Source: Solirubrobacter ginsenosidimutans (GTDB taxonomy: Bacteria > Actinomycetota > Thermoleophilia > Solirubrobacterales > Solirubrobacteraceae). From it: a stretch of DNA of 64,000 nucleotides. The DNA is taken from NCBI RefSeq assembly GCF_027587205.1, contig NZ_JAPDOD010000036.1, positions 1 through 64,000 of the forward strand. Direction: 5' to 3'. Below are positions 43,526 to 51,641 of the stretch, one piece after another (positions within the stretch are counted from its first letter, which is position 1; each line of letters starts with the position of its first letter). The translations under genes were made by a program, and so were the position numbers. The notes under the pieces are model-generated. The model did not search any database, had not been told where the DNA came from, and saw only the letters and a list, made by a program, of their open reading frames with translations.

Positions 43526-44170
43526 GCCGGTCGGGCAGAGCCGCAGAAGGGCGCACTCCTCACATTTAGGGCGCCTTGAATGACACGTCCGGCGCCCGTG
43601 GCGGAGCAGGTTCACGTGGAACTCGAGCTCCTGCCCGCGCGGGGTGAGGGCGAGCATCGCGTCATGCAGCTCCTCGAACGGGGCGCCTTCGCGGAACAGC
43701 CCGAGGCGGGTGCCGACGCGGCTCACGTGCGTGTCGACCGGGATGTCGCGCATCCCGTAGGCGAACAGCAGCACACAGGCGGCGGTCTTGCGGCCGACCC
43801 CGGGGAGGGCGACGAGCTCCTGTCTCGCGTCGTTGACGCCGAGGCTCGCCAGGTGCTCGTCGAACGTGTCGATGTCGATGTCGCGCAGGATCTCCTGGAT
43901 CCGCGCGGACTTGACCTTGGAGATCCCGCCGGGCCGGATCGAGCGCTCCACGTCGGCGTTGTCGGCGTCGCGGACGGCGGCCCAATCGCCGAAGTCCCGG
44001 CGCAGGGCGAGGAACGCGACGTCGCGGTTGCGATCGTTGGTGGACTGCGACAGGACGGTCAGGATCAGCTCGTCCAGACCGTGGCCGTGCGGGGGCGCGA
44101 ACGGGCGCCCGTAGACCTCGCGGAGGCGGTCGCGGATGCGCCGGACTCGGGCGCGGTTCGGGGCGGACAC
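43502..44170 (-). CDS. nth: Endonuclease III-type DNA glycosylase/AP lyase
   Basis: 222 residues from a GTG at 44170. Helix-hairpin-helix and catalytic Lys in [21 protein letters not shown], catalytic Asp in [15 protein letters not shown], and a C-terminal 4Fe-4S set C-x6-C-x2-C-x5-C ([17 protein letters not shown]). It removes oxidised pyrimidines in base-excision repair. The early part ([13 protein letters not shown], normally LSAQTTD) is slightly divergent, so specificity could differ. Its 3' end contains the dnaK control element. Confidence 0.88.
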   Translation of the reverse strand: MSAPNRARVRRIRDRLREVYGRPFAPPHGHGLDELILTVLSQSTNDRNRDVAFLALRRDFGDWAAVRDADNADVERSIRPGGISKVKSARIQEILRDIDIDTFDEHLASLGVNDARQELVALPGVGRKTAACVLLFAYGMRDIPVDTHVSRVGTRLGLFREGAPFEELHDAMLALTPRGQELEFHVNLLRHGRRTCHSRRPKCEECALLRLCPTGYNLRQAD

Positions 44171-44260
44171 CCTCAGCAGCCTATGCGTGACCCGTCCGGT
44201 TGACGCGCCCTACCCCGATTAGGGGAAAAAGCACGTATCAGGGTATGCTTTCTGACGATA

Positions 44261-44379
44261 CGGCAGGGTTATGTACGAATTCCTGCCGGGCGACCTTTAG
44301 GTTGCGGGGCCCGCGACGGAAGCGCGGGTGGTCAGAGTTCCAGCGACGGAATGCACTGGAACGCGGGTCCCCAGACCCG
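44261..44379 (+). ncRNA. Hairpin-rich 5' leader of the CAP-domain gene (candidate structured RNA)
   Basis: Five consecutive stems can be drawn: 44261-67/44282-88 (CGGCAGG/CCTGCCG), 44290-95/44300-05, 44310-15/44323-28 (CCCGCG/CGCGGG), 44337-43/44356-62 (GTTCCAG/CTGGAAC) and 44364-69/44374-79 (CGGGTC/GACCCG). Two loops share GACGGAA. The region is about 50 nt from the start codon, and there is no coding signal. It does not match the ydaO (c-di-AMP) or GEMM consensus as I know them. It may be a riboswitch-like leader or simply stable GC-rich structure. Confidence 0.4.
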
Positions 44380-44429
44380 TGCAAGTACGCGTGCCTTTGG
44401 TCGGGCGCGCGGTTCCCAGGGAGAGCCCC

Positions 44430-44885
44430 ATGTCCGTCACGTCAGTGCGGCGAGCCGTGCTTGCCGTGTTACTGATCGCCTGTGTGGTCGCGCCTTCGCG
44501 TGCGTCCGCGGCGAGCCACGACGCCACAGAAGCCTCGATCATCCGCGCCCTCAACAACGCGCGGGCCAGCTACGGACTTCCGCGCCTGCGCTCGAGCAGC
44601 GGCCTCGCCCGCGCGGCCGGCGCCCACTCGGCCACGATGCGACGCACCAATCGGATCGGTCACGGCGACGTCGGGCGTCGGGTGCGGCGCTACGTCCGCA
44701 CGCGCAAGGTCGGCGAGAACATCGCGTGGATGGACGGCTGCAACGCGACGCGCGTCGTGAACCTGTGGCTGAACTCCGCCCCGCACCGCAAGATCATGCT
44801 CTCGCGCTCCTTCCGGCGGATCGGCGTCGGGCGCAGCGGCTCGCGGCGGTGCTTCGTGACCGCGGATTTCGCCTCCGCGCACTAA
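44430..44885 (+). CDS. Secreted CAP-domain (SCP/PR-1-like) protein
   Basis: 151 residues from an ATG at 44430 with GGGAGAG 5 bp upstream. The signal peptide is VRRAVLAVLLIACVVAPSRASA. The CAP fold shows IIRALNNARASYGLPRLRSSSGLARAAGAHS, the first His in RIGHGDV, GENIAWMDG and NLWLNSAPHRKIMLSRSFRRIGVG. CAP proteins of bacteria are extracytoplasmic, with roles ranging from lipid binding to wall-related functions. It is short, with no extra wall-binding domain. A long structured leader precedes it. Confidence 0.87.
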   Translation: MSVTSVRRAVLAVLLIACVVAPSRASAASHDATEASIIRALNNARASYGLPRLRSSSGLARAAGAHSATMRRTNRIGHGDVGRRVRRYVRTRKVGENIAWMDGCNATRVVNLWLNSAPHRKIMLSRSFRRIGVGRSGSRRCFVTADFASAH

Positions 44886-44952
44886 AGCGCTCCACCCCTC
44901 ATCCCGCCCCCTCATGCCCGCCGCCCAGCCGGGCGCTAGGGTCTGCTCCGCC

Positions 44953-46509
44953 ATGCGGCGCGCGTTCGAGCATCCCCTCGCGCCGGCCTTGGGTTGCGCG
45001 CTGGTTTGCGGGATCTACTTGCTGGCCCAACCGGCGACCGCCGACATGGCCGCGCATTCCTATCGCGCGTGGCTCTTCCAGCACGAGGGGCTGACCGTCT
45101 GGAACGCGCAGTGGTACGGCGGGCACCACGTGCTCGGGTACTCGCTGCTGTTCGCGCCGCTGGCGGCCGCGATCGGGCCCGCCTACGTGGGTGTCTTGAG
45201 CGCCGTCGCCGCGGTCCTGCTCTTCATCCCGCTCGCGCGAGCGGCGGCGCCGTCGGACTCGGCGGGCGCGGCCGCGATGTGGCTGCTGACCGCCGGCGTG
45301 CTCTCCAACGTCCTGATCGGGCGGATGCCGTTCCTGCTGGGGATCGCACTCGCCGTCGGCGCCTGGTCGGCCGCGCGGTCCAAGCGCCGCGTGCTCTCGG
45401 GCGTGCTGGCGCTCGCGGCGATGCTGGCCAGTCCCGTCGCGGGCGTGTTCCTGATGCTCGGCGCGCTGGCGAAGCTGATGGCGGACGGACGACCCGCGGT
45501 GGCAACCGCCCTGTGGCTCGGGCTCCCCGCGCTCGCGGGCGGCGTCGGGCTCTATCTGCTCTTCCCCGAAGGCGGCACCGATCGCTTCACCGCGACCGCG
45601 TTCTGGCCGATGCTCGTGATCTCCGGCGCGGGTGTCGCGCTGCTCGCGCCGGGTCGCCGGACCCTGTGGGCCGGCGGGCTGCTGTACCTGATCGTGCTGG
45701 TGGGCGCGTTCGTCGTCCCGTCGCCGTTCGGGCAGAACGCGCTGCGGCTGGGCGTGCTCGCCGGGCCGTCGGTGCTCGCGCTCGCGCACCGCAAGCGCGT
45801 GCCGGTGTTCGCGCTGGCGGTCGTCGGCGTCGGCCTGCTCTACCTCCAGTGGCTGCCCGCGGTCCGCGCCGTCGCCGAGGCGCACGGCGACCCGAGCACC
45901 CGCCTCGCCTTCCAGGCCGAGGCGCGCGACTTCCTCGCGCGCGTGACGAAGCCGGGCGAGCGCGTCGAGGTGCCGATGACGGTCAACCACTGGGAGGCCG
46001 CCGACCTGGCCAAGGTCGTCCCGCTCGCCCGCGGGTGGGAGCGCCAGCTCGACCAGAAGGCCAACCCGATCTTCTACGACGGCAAGCCGATGACCGCGGC
46101 GACCTACCACGCGTGGCTGCAGGAGAACGCCGTGCGCTGGGTCGCGCTGCCCAACGCCCCGCTGGACTACTCCGCCCGCGCCGAGGCCGTGGTGCTCGAA
46201 CGGGGGGCGAAGTTCCTCAAGCTCAAGTACGAGTCCCCGCGCTGGCGGATCTGGGAGGTCCGCGGGACCGACCCGCCCGCCTCCAACGGCGCGAAACTGC
46301 TGGCGGCGGGCCCGAACTGGTTCATGCTCGACGCCTCCAAGACGACCGTCGTGCGCTACCGCTACACCAAGTACTGGTCGACGACCGACGCCTGTCTCTC
46401 CCGCGCCGACGACGGCTGGACCGAGGTCGAGCCCCACAACGACGGCGGCGTGATCCTCGTGCAGGCGAAGTTCGGCCTGGAGCGAGGCAGACAGGCAAAG
46501 GGGTGTTGA
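44953..46509 (+). CDS. Large polytopic membrane protein with periplasmic domain
   Basis: 518 residues from an ATG at 44953. About ten hydrophobic helices fill residues 10-310. A soluble domain follows (about 320-518: WEAADLAKVVPLARGWERQLDQKANPIFYDG, WRIWEVRG, PNWFMLDAS). A small acidic motif after the first helix (TADMAAHSYRAWLFQHEG) looks like the D-x(2-3)-H loop of GT-C glycosyltransferases. That suggests a polyprenyl-dependent sugar transferase for envelope glycans, but this is unproven. It lies upstream of the inositol-lipid module. Confidence 0.65.
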   Translation: MRRAFEHPLAPALGCALVCGIYLLAQPATADMAAHSYRAWLFQHEGLTVWNAQWYGGHHVLGYSLLFAPLAAAIGPAYVGVLSAVAAVLLFIPLARAAAPSDSAGAAAMWLLTAGVLSNVLIGRMPFLLGIALAVGAWSAARSKRRVLSGVLALAAMLASPVAGVFLMLGALAKLMADGRPAVATALWLGLPALAGGVGLYLLFPEGGTDRFTATAFWPMLVISGAGVALLAPGRRTLWAGGLLYLIVLVGAFVVPSPFGQNALRLGVLAGPSVLALAHRKRVPVFALAVVGVGLLYLQWLPAVRAVAEAHGDPSTRLAFQAEARDFLARVTKPGERVEVPMTVNHWEAADLAKVVPLARGWERQLDQKANPIFYDGKPMTAATYHAWLQENAVRWVALPNAPLDYSARAEAVVLERGAKFLKLKYESPRWRIWEVRGTDPPASNGAKLLAAGPNWFMLDASKTTVVRYRYTKYWSTTDACLSRADDGWTEVEPHNDGGVILVQAKFGLERGRQAKGC

Positions 46510-46516
46510 ACACCCG

Positions 46517-46651
46517 TCACCGCCCTGTGGCGGATTCTGGCGGGCCCCGCTCGCCCCTGCCGGGCGGCGATCGCCGCCACCGGACCACCAGTACGACCGC
46601 GGCGATCGCCGCCGGCAGGAACGACCGTGGATCTGGCCAGCGATCCACCAC
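46517..46651 (-). CDS. Possible 44-residue membrane protein
   Basis: A GTG at 46651 opens VVDRWPDPRSFLPAAIAAVV and continues through one hydrophobic helix to a basic, Pro/Gly-rich tail. Third positions are mostly G/C. However, it spans a large inverted repeat and has no clear ribosome site, so the frame may be incidental. Confidence 0.3.
   Translation of the reverse strand: MVDRWPDPRSFLPAAIAAVVLVVRWRRSPPGRGERGPPESATGR
46556..46619. repeat. Inverted repeat built on two GGCGATCGCC palindromes
   Basis: A 21-22 bp arm (CCTGCCGGGCGGCGATCG...) is repeated inverted about 20 bp on, with one extra base in the left arm. Each arm contains the self-complementary core GCGGCGATCGCCGC. It lies between the large membrane-protein gene and the PAP2-type gene and probably acts as a strong terminator. 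A GGGTGTT-G-AACACCC palindrome at 46501-46515 overlaps the preceding stop codon. Confidence 0.6.
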
Positions 46652-46714
46652 ATGGCGATAACGGGTGTTAGCCCCCGTGGAGCGTCCGCCCTTCGCGTAT
46701 TAGCCTCGGGGGCG

Positions 46715-47485
46715 ATGGTGAAGAACCTGTTGCCCCGTGGCGTGCGGGACCTGCTGTGGCAAATCGTGTTGTTCTGCGGTGCGTATTGGCTCTACCGGCT
46801 CGTTCGCGGGCAGGTCTTCGACCAGTCCGCGGAGGCGTTCAACCATGCTCGCGACATCGTGTCGCTCGAGCGGCACCTGCACGTGTTCGCCGAACCGGCG
46901 ATCCAGAACTGGGCGGTCGGGACCGGGTTCGTCAATGACGTGGGCAGTTGGATGTACCTCAACACCCACTTCATCGTCACCACGTGCACGCTCGCGTTCA
47001 TCTACCTGTTCCGCAACGAGCACTTCTACTTCGTGCGCAACATGTTCATGGTGGCGATGGTGCTGGCGCTGATCGGCTACATCCTGTACCCGACCGCGCC
47101 GCCGCGGATGCTGCCCGAGCTCGGGTTCATCGACTCGGTGTCGGACTTCACCGGCGTCTCGTCGGACTCCGACGTCAACGCCCTCTTCAACCCATACGCC
47201 GCGGTTCCCTCGATGCACGTCGGGTTCGCCTTGATGCTCGGGGTCCCGATGCTGCGGATCGTCAAGCACCGGTGGGCGAAGGTGCTGTGGGCGCTCTACG
47301 CGCCGATCGTCGCCGGTGTCGTCATCGTGACGGCCAACCACTGGATCTTCGACGCGGTGACGGGCGCGCTGGTCGCGGGGATCAGCGCGTTGGCGGCGCA
47401 GACGGTGTTCGCCCGCGTGCGGCCGGCGGCATGGGCCTGGGATCCCGACCAAGCGGCCCTACCGGCACCGGCGCGCGCCGGATAG
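46715..47485 (+). CDS. PAP2_3-type membrane phosphatase / inositol-lipid phosphotransferase-like
   Basis: 256 residues with about six helices. The PAP2 active-site residues appear as PSMHVGFALMLGVPML (His) and ANHWIFDAVTGALVAG (His and Asp), in the arrangement of the Aur1/inositolphosphotransferase-like group. The Arg-rich C1 motif is RMLPELGF-like and weak. It is 14 bp upstream of the CDP-alcohol phosphatidyltransferase and about 700 bp upstream of inositol-phosphate synthase. By context it is a candidate for dephosphorylating phosphatidylinositol phosphate (inference). Confidence 0.8.
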   Translation: MVKNLLPRGVRDLLWQIVLFCGAYWLYRLVRGQVFDQSAEAFNHARDIVSLERHLHVFAEPAIQNWAVGTGFVNDVGSWMYLNTHFIVTTCTLAFIYLFRNEHFYFVRNMFMVAMVLALIGYILYPTAPPRMLPELGFIDSVSDFTGVSSDSDVNALFNPYAAVPSMHVGFALMLGVPMLRIVKHRWAKVLWALYAPIVAGVVIVTANHWIFDAVTGALVAGISALAAQTVFARVRPAAWAWDPDQAALPAPARAG

Positions 47486-47499
47486 GCTCATCGGCCACC

Positions 47500-48147
47500 A
47501 TGGCGACTCCTCCCGTAGAGAGCTCCCCGCGCGGCCGCGGGAACGGACCCCGCGACTATCAGACGGAGTTCCGCAACCGGTTGATCCAGTCGCGACTGAC
47601 GCCGAACGCGATCTCGCTGACCGGTTTCGCGCTGTGCGTGGTCGCGGCGGTGCTGATCCTGCAGGGCTGGTGGATCGCCGGCGGCATCGCGTTCATCGTC
47701 GGCTCGGTATGCGACACGCTCGACGGCCGCTACTCGCGGATGTCCGGCAAGGCGTCGCCGTTCGGAGCGTTCCTGGACTCGACGCTGGACCGCGTCGAGG
47801 AGGGCATCGTCCTCGCGGCGGTCGCCTATCAGTTCGCAGACGACCCGGACCTGACGTTCATCGCGTCCAACCAGGTCGCGGTCGCGATGGTGGTCGTCGC
47901 GGTCATCGCGTCGATCATGGTCTCGTACACGCGAGCGCGTGCCGAGGCCCTGGGCGTGGAGTGCAAGGTGGGCATCGCCGACCGTGCGTTTCGTGTCGTC
48001 GTACTCTCTGCAGGCCTGGTCTTCGGGGACCTCAAGGCGATCGAACCGGCCGTGTACGTCCTGGCCGTGATGGCGGTCGTGACGGTCTTTCAGCGCATCT
48101 TCCACGTGCGCTCGGAGCTGAATAAGCCTGTAACTGAAGCCGTCTAA
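47500..48147 (+). CDS. CDP-alcohol phosphatidyltransferase, probable phosphatidylinositol-phosphate synthase
   Basis: 215 residues with about six helices. The family motif D-x2-D-G-x2-S-R-x8-G-x3-D-x3-D is present as [27 protein letters not shown]; the usual Ala before Arg is Ser here. A soluble 30-residue N-terminus precedes the first helix, as in mycobacterial PIP synthases of about 217 residues. With inositol-3-phosphate synthase next door, the likely reaction is CDP-diacylglycerol plus inositol phosphate to phosphatidylinositol phosphate. PgsA-type glycerol specificity cannot be fully excluded. Confidence 0.85.
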   Translation: MATPPVESSPRGRGNGPRDYQTEFRNRLIQSRLTPNAISLTGFALCVVAAVLILQGWWIAGGIAFIVGSVCDTLDGRYSRMSGKASPFGAFLDSTLDRVEEGIVLAAVAYQFADDPDLTFIASNQVAVAMVVVAVIASIMVSYTRARAEALGVECKVGIADRAFRVVVLSAGLVFGDLKAIEPAVYVLAVMAVVTVFQRIFHVRSELNKPVTEAV

Positions 48148-48161
48148 CAGGGTTTACCTGT
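48147..48161. promoter_or_regulatory. Small inverted repeat upstream of inositol-phosphate synthase
   Basis: ACAGG-GTTTA-CCTGT lies right after the preceding stop codon and 36 bp before the TTG start. It could be an operator or weak hairpin; evidence is only the symmetry. Confidence 0.25.
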
Positions 48162-48196
48162 CAACGGTCACCCCCTTTGCGAAGGAATCGAGTTTC

Positions 48197-49381
48197 TTGA
48201 GCACCAACGGCACCAGCCGCTACCAGAACGAGAAGGTCCGCGTCGCCATCATCGGCGTCGGCAACTGCGCGAACGCCTTCGTGCAGGGCGTCCAGTACTA
48301 CAAGAACGCTGAAGCCGGCACGCGCGTGCCCGGCCTCATGCACGTGGACCTCGGCGGCTACCACATCTCGGACATCGAGTTCTCCGCGGCGTTCGACATC
48401 GACGCGGACAAGGTCGGCAAGGACCTCTCCGAGGCGATCTGGTCCGGCCAGAACAACACGATCAAGTTCGTCAAGGAGGACGTGCCGCACCTGGGCGTCC
48501 CCGTCCAGCGCGGCATGACCCACGACGGCCTCGGCAAGTACCTGTCCGAGAAGATCACCAAGGCCCCGGGCTCGACGGTCGACATCGTCGAGGTCCTCAA
48601 GGAGACGCGCACCGACGTCGTCGTCTCTTATCTGCCGGTCGGCTCCGAGCAGGCCACGAAGTGGTACGTGGAGCAGATCCTCGAGGCCGGCTGCGGCATG
48701 GTCAACTGCATCCCGGTGTTCATCGCCCGCGAGGAGTACTGGAGCAACCGCTTCAAGAAGGCGGGCCTGCCGATCGTCGGCGACGACATCAAGTCCCAGG
48801 TCGGCGCGACGATCGTTCACCGCGCGCTCGCCCGCCTCTTCGGCGACCGCGGCGTGGAGCTGCAGCACACGTCGCAGCTCAACGTCGGCGGCAACATGGA
48901 CTTCTACAACATGCTCGAGCGCGAGCGCCTGGAGTCCAAGAAGATCTCCAAGACCAACGCGGTCACGTCGATCGTCGATCACGACATGCCCGCCAAGGAC
49001 GTCCACGTCGGCCCGTCGGACTACGTGCCGTGGCTCGAGGACCGCAAGTGGGCGCACATCCGCCTCGAGGGCGCGGCCTTCGGCGACGTCCCGCTGACCG
49101 CCGAGCTCAAGCTCGAGGTCTGGGATTCCCCGAACTCGGCCGGCATCGTCATCGACGCCGCCCGCTGCTGCAAGCTCGCGCTGAACCACGGCGTCGCCGG
49201 CCAGCTCGACGGCCCCAGCTCGTACCTCATGAAGTCCCCGATGAACCAGCGCCCGGACGATCAGGCCCGCGCTGACACCGAGGCCTTCATCGCCCAGTAC
49301 GCCCGCGCCGAGAAGGTCTCCCGCGCCGCACGCGACAAGAAGGCCTCCGAGAAGGCCGACGAAAAGGTCGCGGCCGAGTAA
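48197..49381 (+). CDS. ino1: Inositol-3-phosphate synthase
   Basis: 394 residues from a TTG at 48197, with GAAGGA 10 bp upstream. It isomerises glucose-6-phosphate to inositol-3-phosphate with [24 protein letters not shown] is the NAD-binding start. [31 protein letters not shown] and the catalytic KSKKIS-type loop ([14 protein letters not shown]) match the short prokaryotic enzyme. The C-terminus is an added Lys/Glu-rich tail. Last gene of the inositol-lipid module, closed by a strong terminator. Confidence 0.96.
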   Translation: MSTNGTSRYQNEKVRVAIIGVGNCANAFVQGVQYYKNAEAGTRVPGLMHVDLGGYHISDIEFSAAFDIDADKVGKDLSEAIWSGQNNTIKFVKEDVPHLGVPVQRGMTHDGLGKYLSEKITKAPGSTVDIVEVLKETRTDVVVSYLPVGSEQATKWYVEQILEAGCGMVNCIPVFIAREEYWSNRFKKAGLPIVGDDIKSQVGATIVHRALARLFGDRGVELQHTSQLNVGGNMDFYNMLERERLESKKISKTNAVTSIVDHDMPAKDVHVGPSDYVPWLEDRKWAHIRLEGAAFGDVPLTAELKLEVWDSPNSAGIVIDAARCCKLALNHGVAGQLDGPSSYLMKSPMNQRPDDQARADTEAFIAQYARAEKVSRAARDKKASEKADEKVAAE

Positions 49382-49404
49382 GCCGCCCCGCCCTCGCTTT
49401 CGTT

Positions 49405-49441
49405 CCCGCGCCGCCTCTCAACGGGCGGCGCGGGTCGTTTT
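49405..49441 (+). terminator. Rho-independent terminator of the inositol module
   Basis: Perfect 11-bp stem (CCCGCGCCGCC / GGCGGCGCGGG) with an 8-nt loop, followed by TCGTTTTAA, starts about 23 bp after the stop codon. One of the few sites here with a real T-run. Confidence 0.88.
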
Positions 49442-49449
49442 AACGCGGC

Positions 49450-49863
49450 TCAGTTCTCGAGCGGGGTGACGGTCAACGGGCGGGCCGGGGCGGGTGCGCG
49501 GCGGGGGGAGAGGGCCAGTGCCGCGGACGAGGTCGCCAAGACGGCGCCTTCGACCCACAGGGACGCGAGGCCGAGCGGGTCGGTCCAGTTGCCGACGTCG
49601 TCGTCGGCGCCCGGCAGGCCCGTGGTGCGGCTGAGGATGTAGCCGGCGAGCGGGAGGAGCGCGACGACCGCCGCGGCCGCCAGCCAGCGCGGGTCGGGCG
49701 CGTACAGGAGCGCGGCGGAGACCACGAGCGTCGCGGCCATCAGCAGCACGTAGGCCCAGAACAGCCAGCGGGTCTCGTGGAAGGTGTCGATGCTGTCGAG
49801 CAGGTGGATCAGGCCGATCCCCGCCACACCGACGATCGTGATGGTGTTCGCGCGCTCTGTCAT
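49450..49863 (-). CDS. Four-helix membrane protein, unknown
   Basis: 137 residues with helices at about 5-20, 32-55, 60-80 and 100-118 (TITIVGVAGIGLIHLLDS, LFWAYVLLMAATLVVSAALLY, WLAAAAVVALLPLAGYILS, LWVEGAVLATSSAALAL). It is coupled to the cupredoxin lipoprotein by a 4-bp ATGA overlap. The HLLDSIDTFHE stretch near the first helix has conserved-looking acidic and His residues. Perhaps a copper or redox partner. Confidence 0.65.
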   Translation of the reverse strand: MTERANTITIVGVAGIGLIHLLDSIDTFHETRWLFWAYVLLMAATLVVSAALLYAPDPRWLAAAAVVALLPLAGYILSRTTGLPGADDDVGNWTDPLGLASLWVEGAVLATSSAALALSPRRAPAPARPLTVTPLEN

Positions 49864-50312
49864 CGCACGGTCAGCGTGCCCTTCATGCCCGCGGCGGCGT
49901 GGCCGGGAACGGGGCAGATGAACGTGTAGGTGCCGCGCTTGAGGGTCGTGGTGAGCGTCGAGGTCCCGCCCGGCTGCACGACCTTGCCCGATCCGTGACC
50001 TTGGATCGCGATGGCGTGCGGCATGCCGGACGACGACGGGTTCGTCAGCACGAGCTTGATCTTGCCCGCCTTGGCGCTCAGGCGGCTCTTGTTGAAGCGC
50101 AGCGCGCCGCCCGGGTCCGCGCTCAGCTTCAGCGTCGTGACGTGGGCGGAGGACGAGGTGGCGGCAGCCGCGGTTGCGGTCGCGGCAGGCGCGCTGTAGG
50201 CGGCGTTGGAGCCGGTGCTGGTCGTCGTCGAGCCGGAGGCGCTGGAGCCCCCGCAGGCGGCGACGAAGCCGCTGACACCGATCAGGAGGGCGGCGAGAGG
50301 AAGTCTTGTCAT
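49860..50312 (-). CDS. Cupredoxin lipoprotein (plastocyanin-like)
   Basis: 150 residues from the ATG at 50312. The lipobox is GFVAAC (Cys20), followed by a Ser/Thr/Ala linker and a cupredoxin fold. Type-1 copper ligands are visible: His in GMPHAIAIQG and Cys-His-Met in YTFICPVPGHAAAGMKG. A lipid-anchored electron carrier on the outer face of the membrane. First gene of a two-gene unit. The gap to the divergent sensor kinase holds a perfect 24-bp palindrome. Confidence 0.9.
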   Translation of the reverse strand: MTRLPLAALLIGVSGFVAACGGSSASGSTTTSTGSNAAYSAPAATATAAAATSSSAHVTTLKLSADPGGALRFNKSRLSAKAGKIKLVLTNPSSSGMPHAIAIQGHGSGKVVQPGGTSTLTTTLKRGTYTFICPVPGHAAAGMKGTLTVR

Positions 50313-50353
50313 GGCCGACACGGTCGCTCCAGACGGGTCCACTTTCCCACCCG

Positions 50354-50377
50354 ACCTTGGTCGTATACGACCAAGGT
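50354..50377. promoter_or_regulatory. Perfect 24-bp palindrome between divergent cupredoxin and kinase genes
   Basis: ACCTTGGTCGTA and its exact reverse complement with no spacer. It lies 42 bp from the cupredoxin start and 41 bp from the kinase start. A loop-less palindrome midway between divergent starts is a strong candidate operator for a dimeric regulator, most simply the NarL-type regulator encoded in the adjacent unit. Confidence 0.75.
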
Positions 50378-50417
50378 CCAATGCGGGACCCACCGGGCGC
50401 CGCCATCCTCGGTAGCG

Positions 50418-51641
50418 ATGCGCCGCCTGCTCTCACCCGTCACCCAGTTCGCCCTCAGCGGCCTGCTCGTGGTGCTCGCGGTCGCCGTCGTCGGCGTGCT
50501 GGCCGTCCGCCACATCTCCCGCAACGAGGCGCTGCGCGACGCCAAGCAGGTCACGGAGCTGGCCGGGAACGCCGTCGTCGCCCCCGCGATCGAGCCGGGC
50601 GTGCTGACCGGGAACCAGCAGAGCCTGGAGAAGCTCGACCGCGTCGTGCGCTTCTACGTGCTCCGCGACCCGGTCGTGCGCGTGAAGCTCTGGGATGAGA
50701 GCGGCCGCATCGTCTACTCCGACGAGCCGCGGCTGATCGGCAAGCGCTTCGCGCTGGAGCCCGACGAGCGCGCGCTGTTCCGCCACCCGGGCGTGCACGC
50801 CGACGTGAGCGACCTCACCCGCCCGGAGAACCGCTTCGAGGCCGGCCGCGGCGCGCTGCGAGAGGTCTACCTCGGGATCCCGGGCCCGCACGGCACCCGC
50901 CTGCTGTTCGAGACCTACCTCCGCGAGGGCGCGATCTCGGCCGAGACCCACCGCGTGTGGCGGGACGTGATCCCGATCGTCCTCGGCGTCCTGCTCGCCC
51001 TCTGGCTCGTGCAGGTCCCGCTCGGCTGGTCGCTGTCGCGGCGCCTCAAGCGCGGCCAGCGCGAGCGCGAGGAGCTGCTCTACCAGGCGGTGACCGCGTC
51101 CGAGCACGAGCGCCGCCGCCTCGCTCGCGACCTGCACGACGGCGTCGTCCAGGACCTCGTCGCGGTCTCGCTCACGCTCGGTGCCGCGCAGGACCACGAG
51201 ACCGGCGCGCAGGTGCGACAGGCGATCCGCCGCCTGCGCACGCTGCTGGTCGAGCTCTACCCCGACGACCTGCACCGCCAGGGCCTCGGCGGCGCGCTCG
51301 AGGACCTGCTCGCGCCGCTGCAGAGCCAGGGGATGCGCACCGAGCTGCACGTCGACGAAGGCCTCGAGCTCGGCCGCGGCACCGAGGCGCTGCTGTACCG
51401 CACCGCCCACGAGGCGCTGCGCAATGTCGCCGCCCACTCGCACGCGTCGAGCGTTCACGTCAGCGTGACCCGCGGACCCACGCTCGAGGTGACCGACGAC
51501 GGCGACGGCTTCGACGCGCCCACCGACACCCGCCCGCACCTCGGCCTGCGGATGCTCGACGACCTCGCGCGCGAGCACGGCGGCACGCTCGAGATCCGCT
51601 CGACGCCCGGCCGCGGAACCAGCATCCTCCTGAAGCTGTGA
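50418..51641 (+). CDS. NarL-type sensor histidine kinase (HisKA_3)
   Basis: 407 residues. Helices at about 12-32 and 183-203 flank an extracytoplasmic sensor domain (LDRVVRFYVLRDPVVRVKLWDESGRIVYSD). HisKA_3 shows SEHERRRLARDLHDGVVQDL with phosphoacceptor His240. The HATPase has TAHEALRNVAAHSHAS and a glycine-rich end (TPGRGTSILLKL). It is coupled to the regulator by GTGA. The divergent cupredoxin suggests a redox or metal signal (inference). Confidence 0.93.
   Translation: MRRLLSPVTQFALSGLLVVLAVAVVGVLAVRHISRNEALRDAKQVTELAGNAVVAPAIEPGVLTGNQQSLEKLDRVVRFYVLRDPVVRVKLWDESGRIVYSDEPRLIGKRFALEPDERALFRHPGVHADVSDLTRPENRFEAGRGALREVYLGIPGPHGTRLLFETYLREGAISAETHRVWRDVIPIVLGVLLALWLVQVPLGWSLSRRLKRGQREREELLYQAVTASEHERRRLARDLHDGVVQDLVAVSLTLGAAQDHETGAQVRQAIRRLRTLLVELYPDDLHRQGLGGALEDLLAPLQSQGMRTELHVDEGLELGRGTEALLYRTAHEALRNVAAHSHASSVHVSVTRGPTLEVTDDGDGFDAPTDTRPHLGLRMLDDLAREHGGTLEIRSTPGRGTSILLKL

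Noticed and set aside
44221..44429. c-di-AMP (ydaO) or c-di-GMP riboswitch before the CAP-domain gene
   Set aside because: The conserved core strings of these classes as I know them are not found, so only 'structured leader' is claimed.
44899..46653. 584-codon minus-strand frame opposite the large membrane protein
   Set aside because: The plus strand has hydrophobic helices, a ribosome site and sensible ends; this frame is Arg/Gln/Gly-rich noise.
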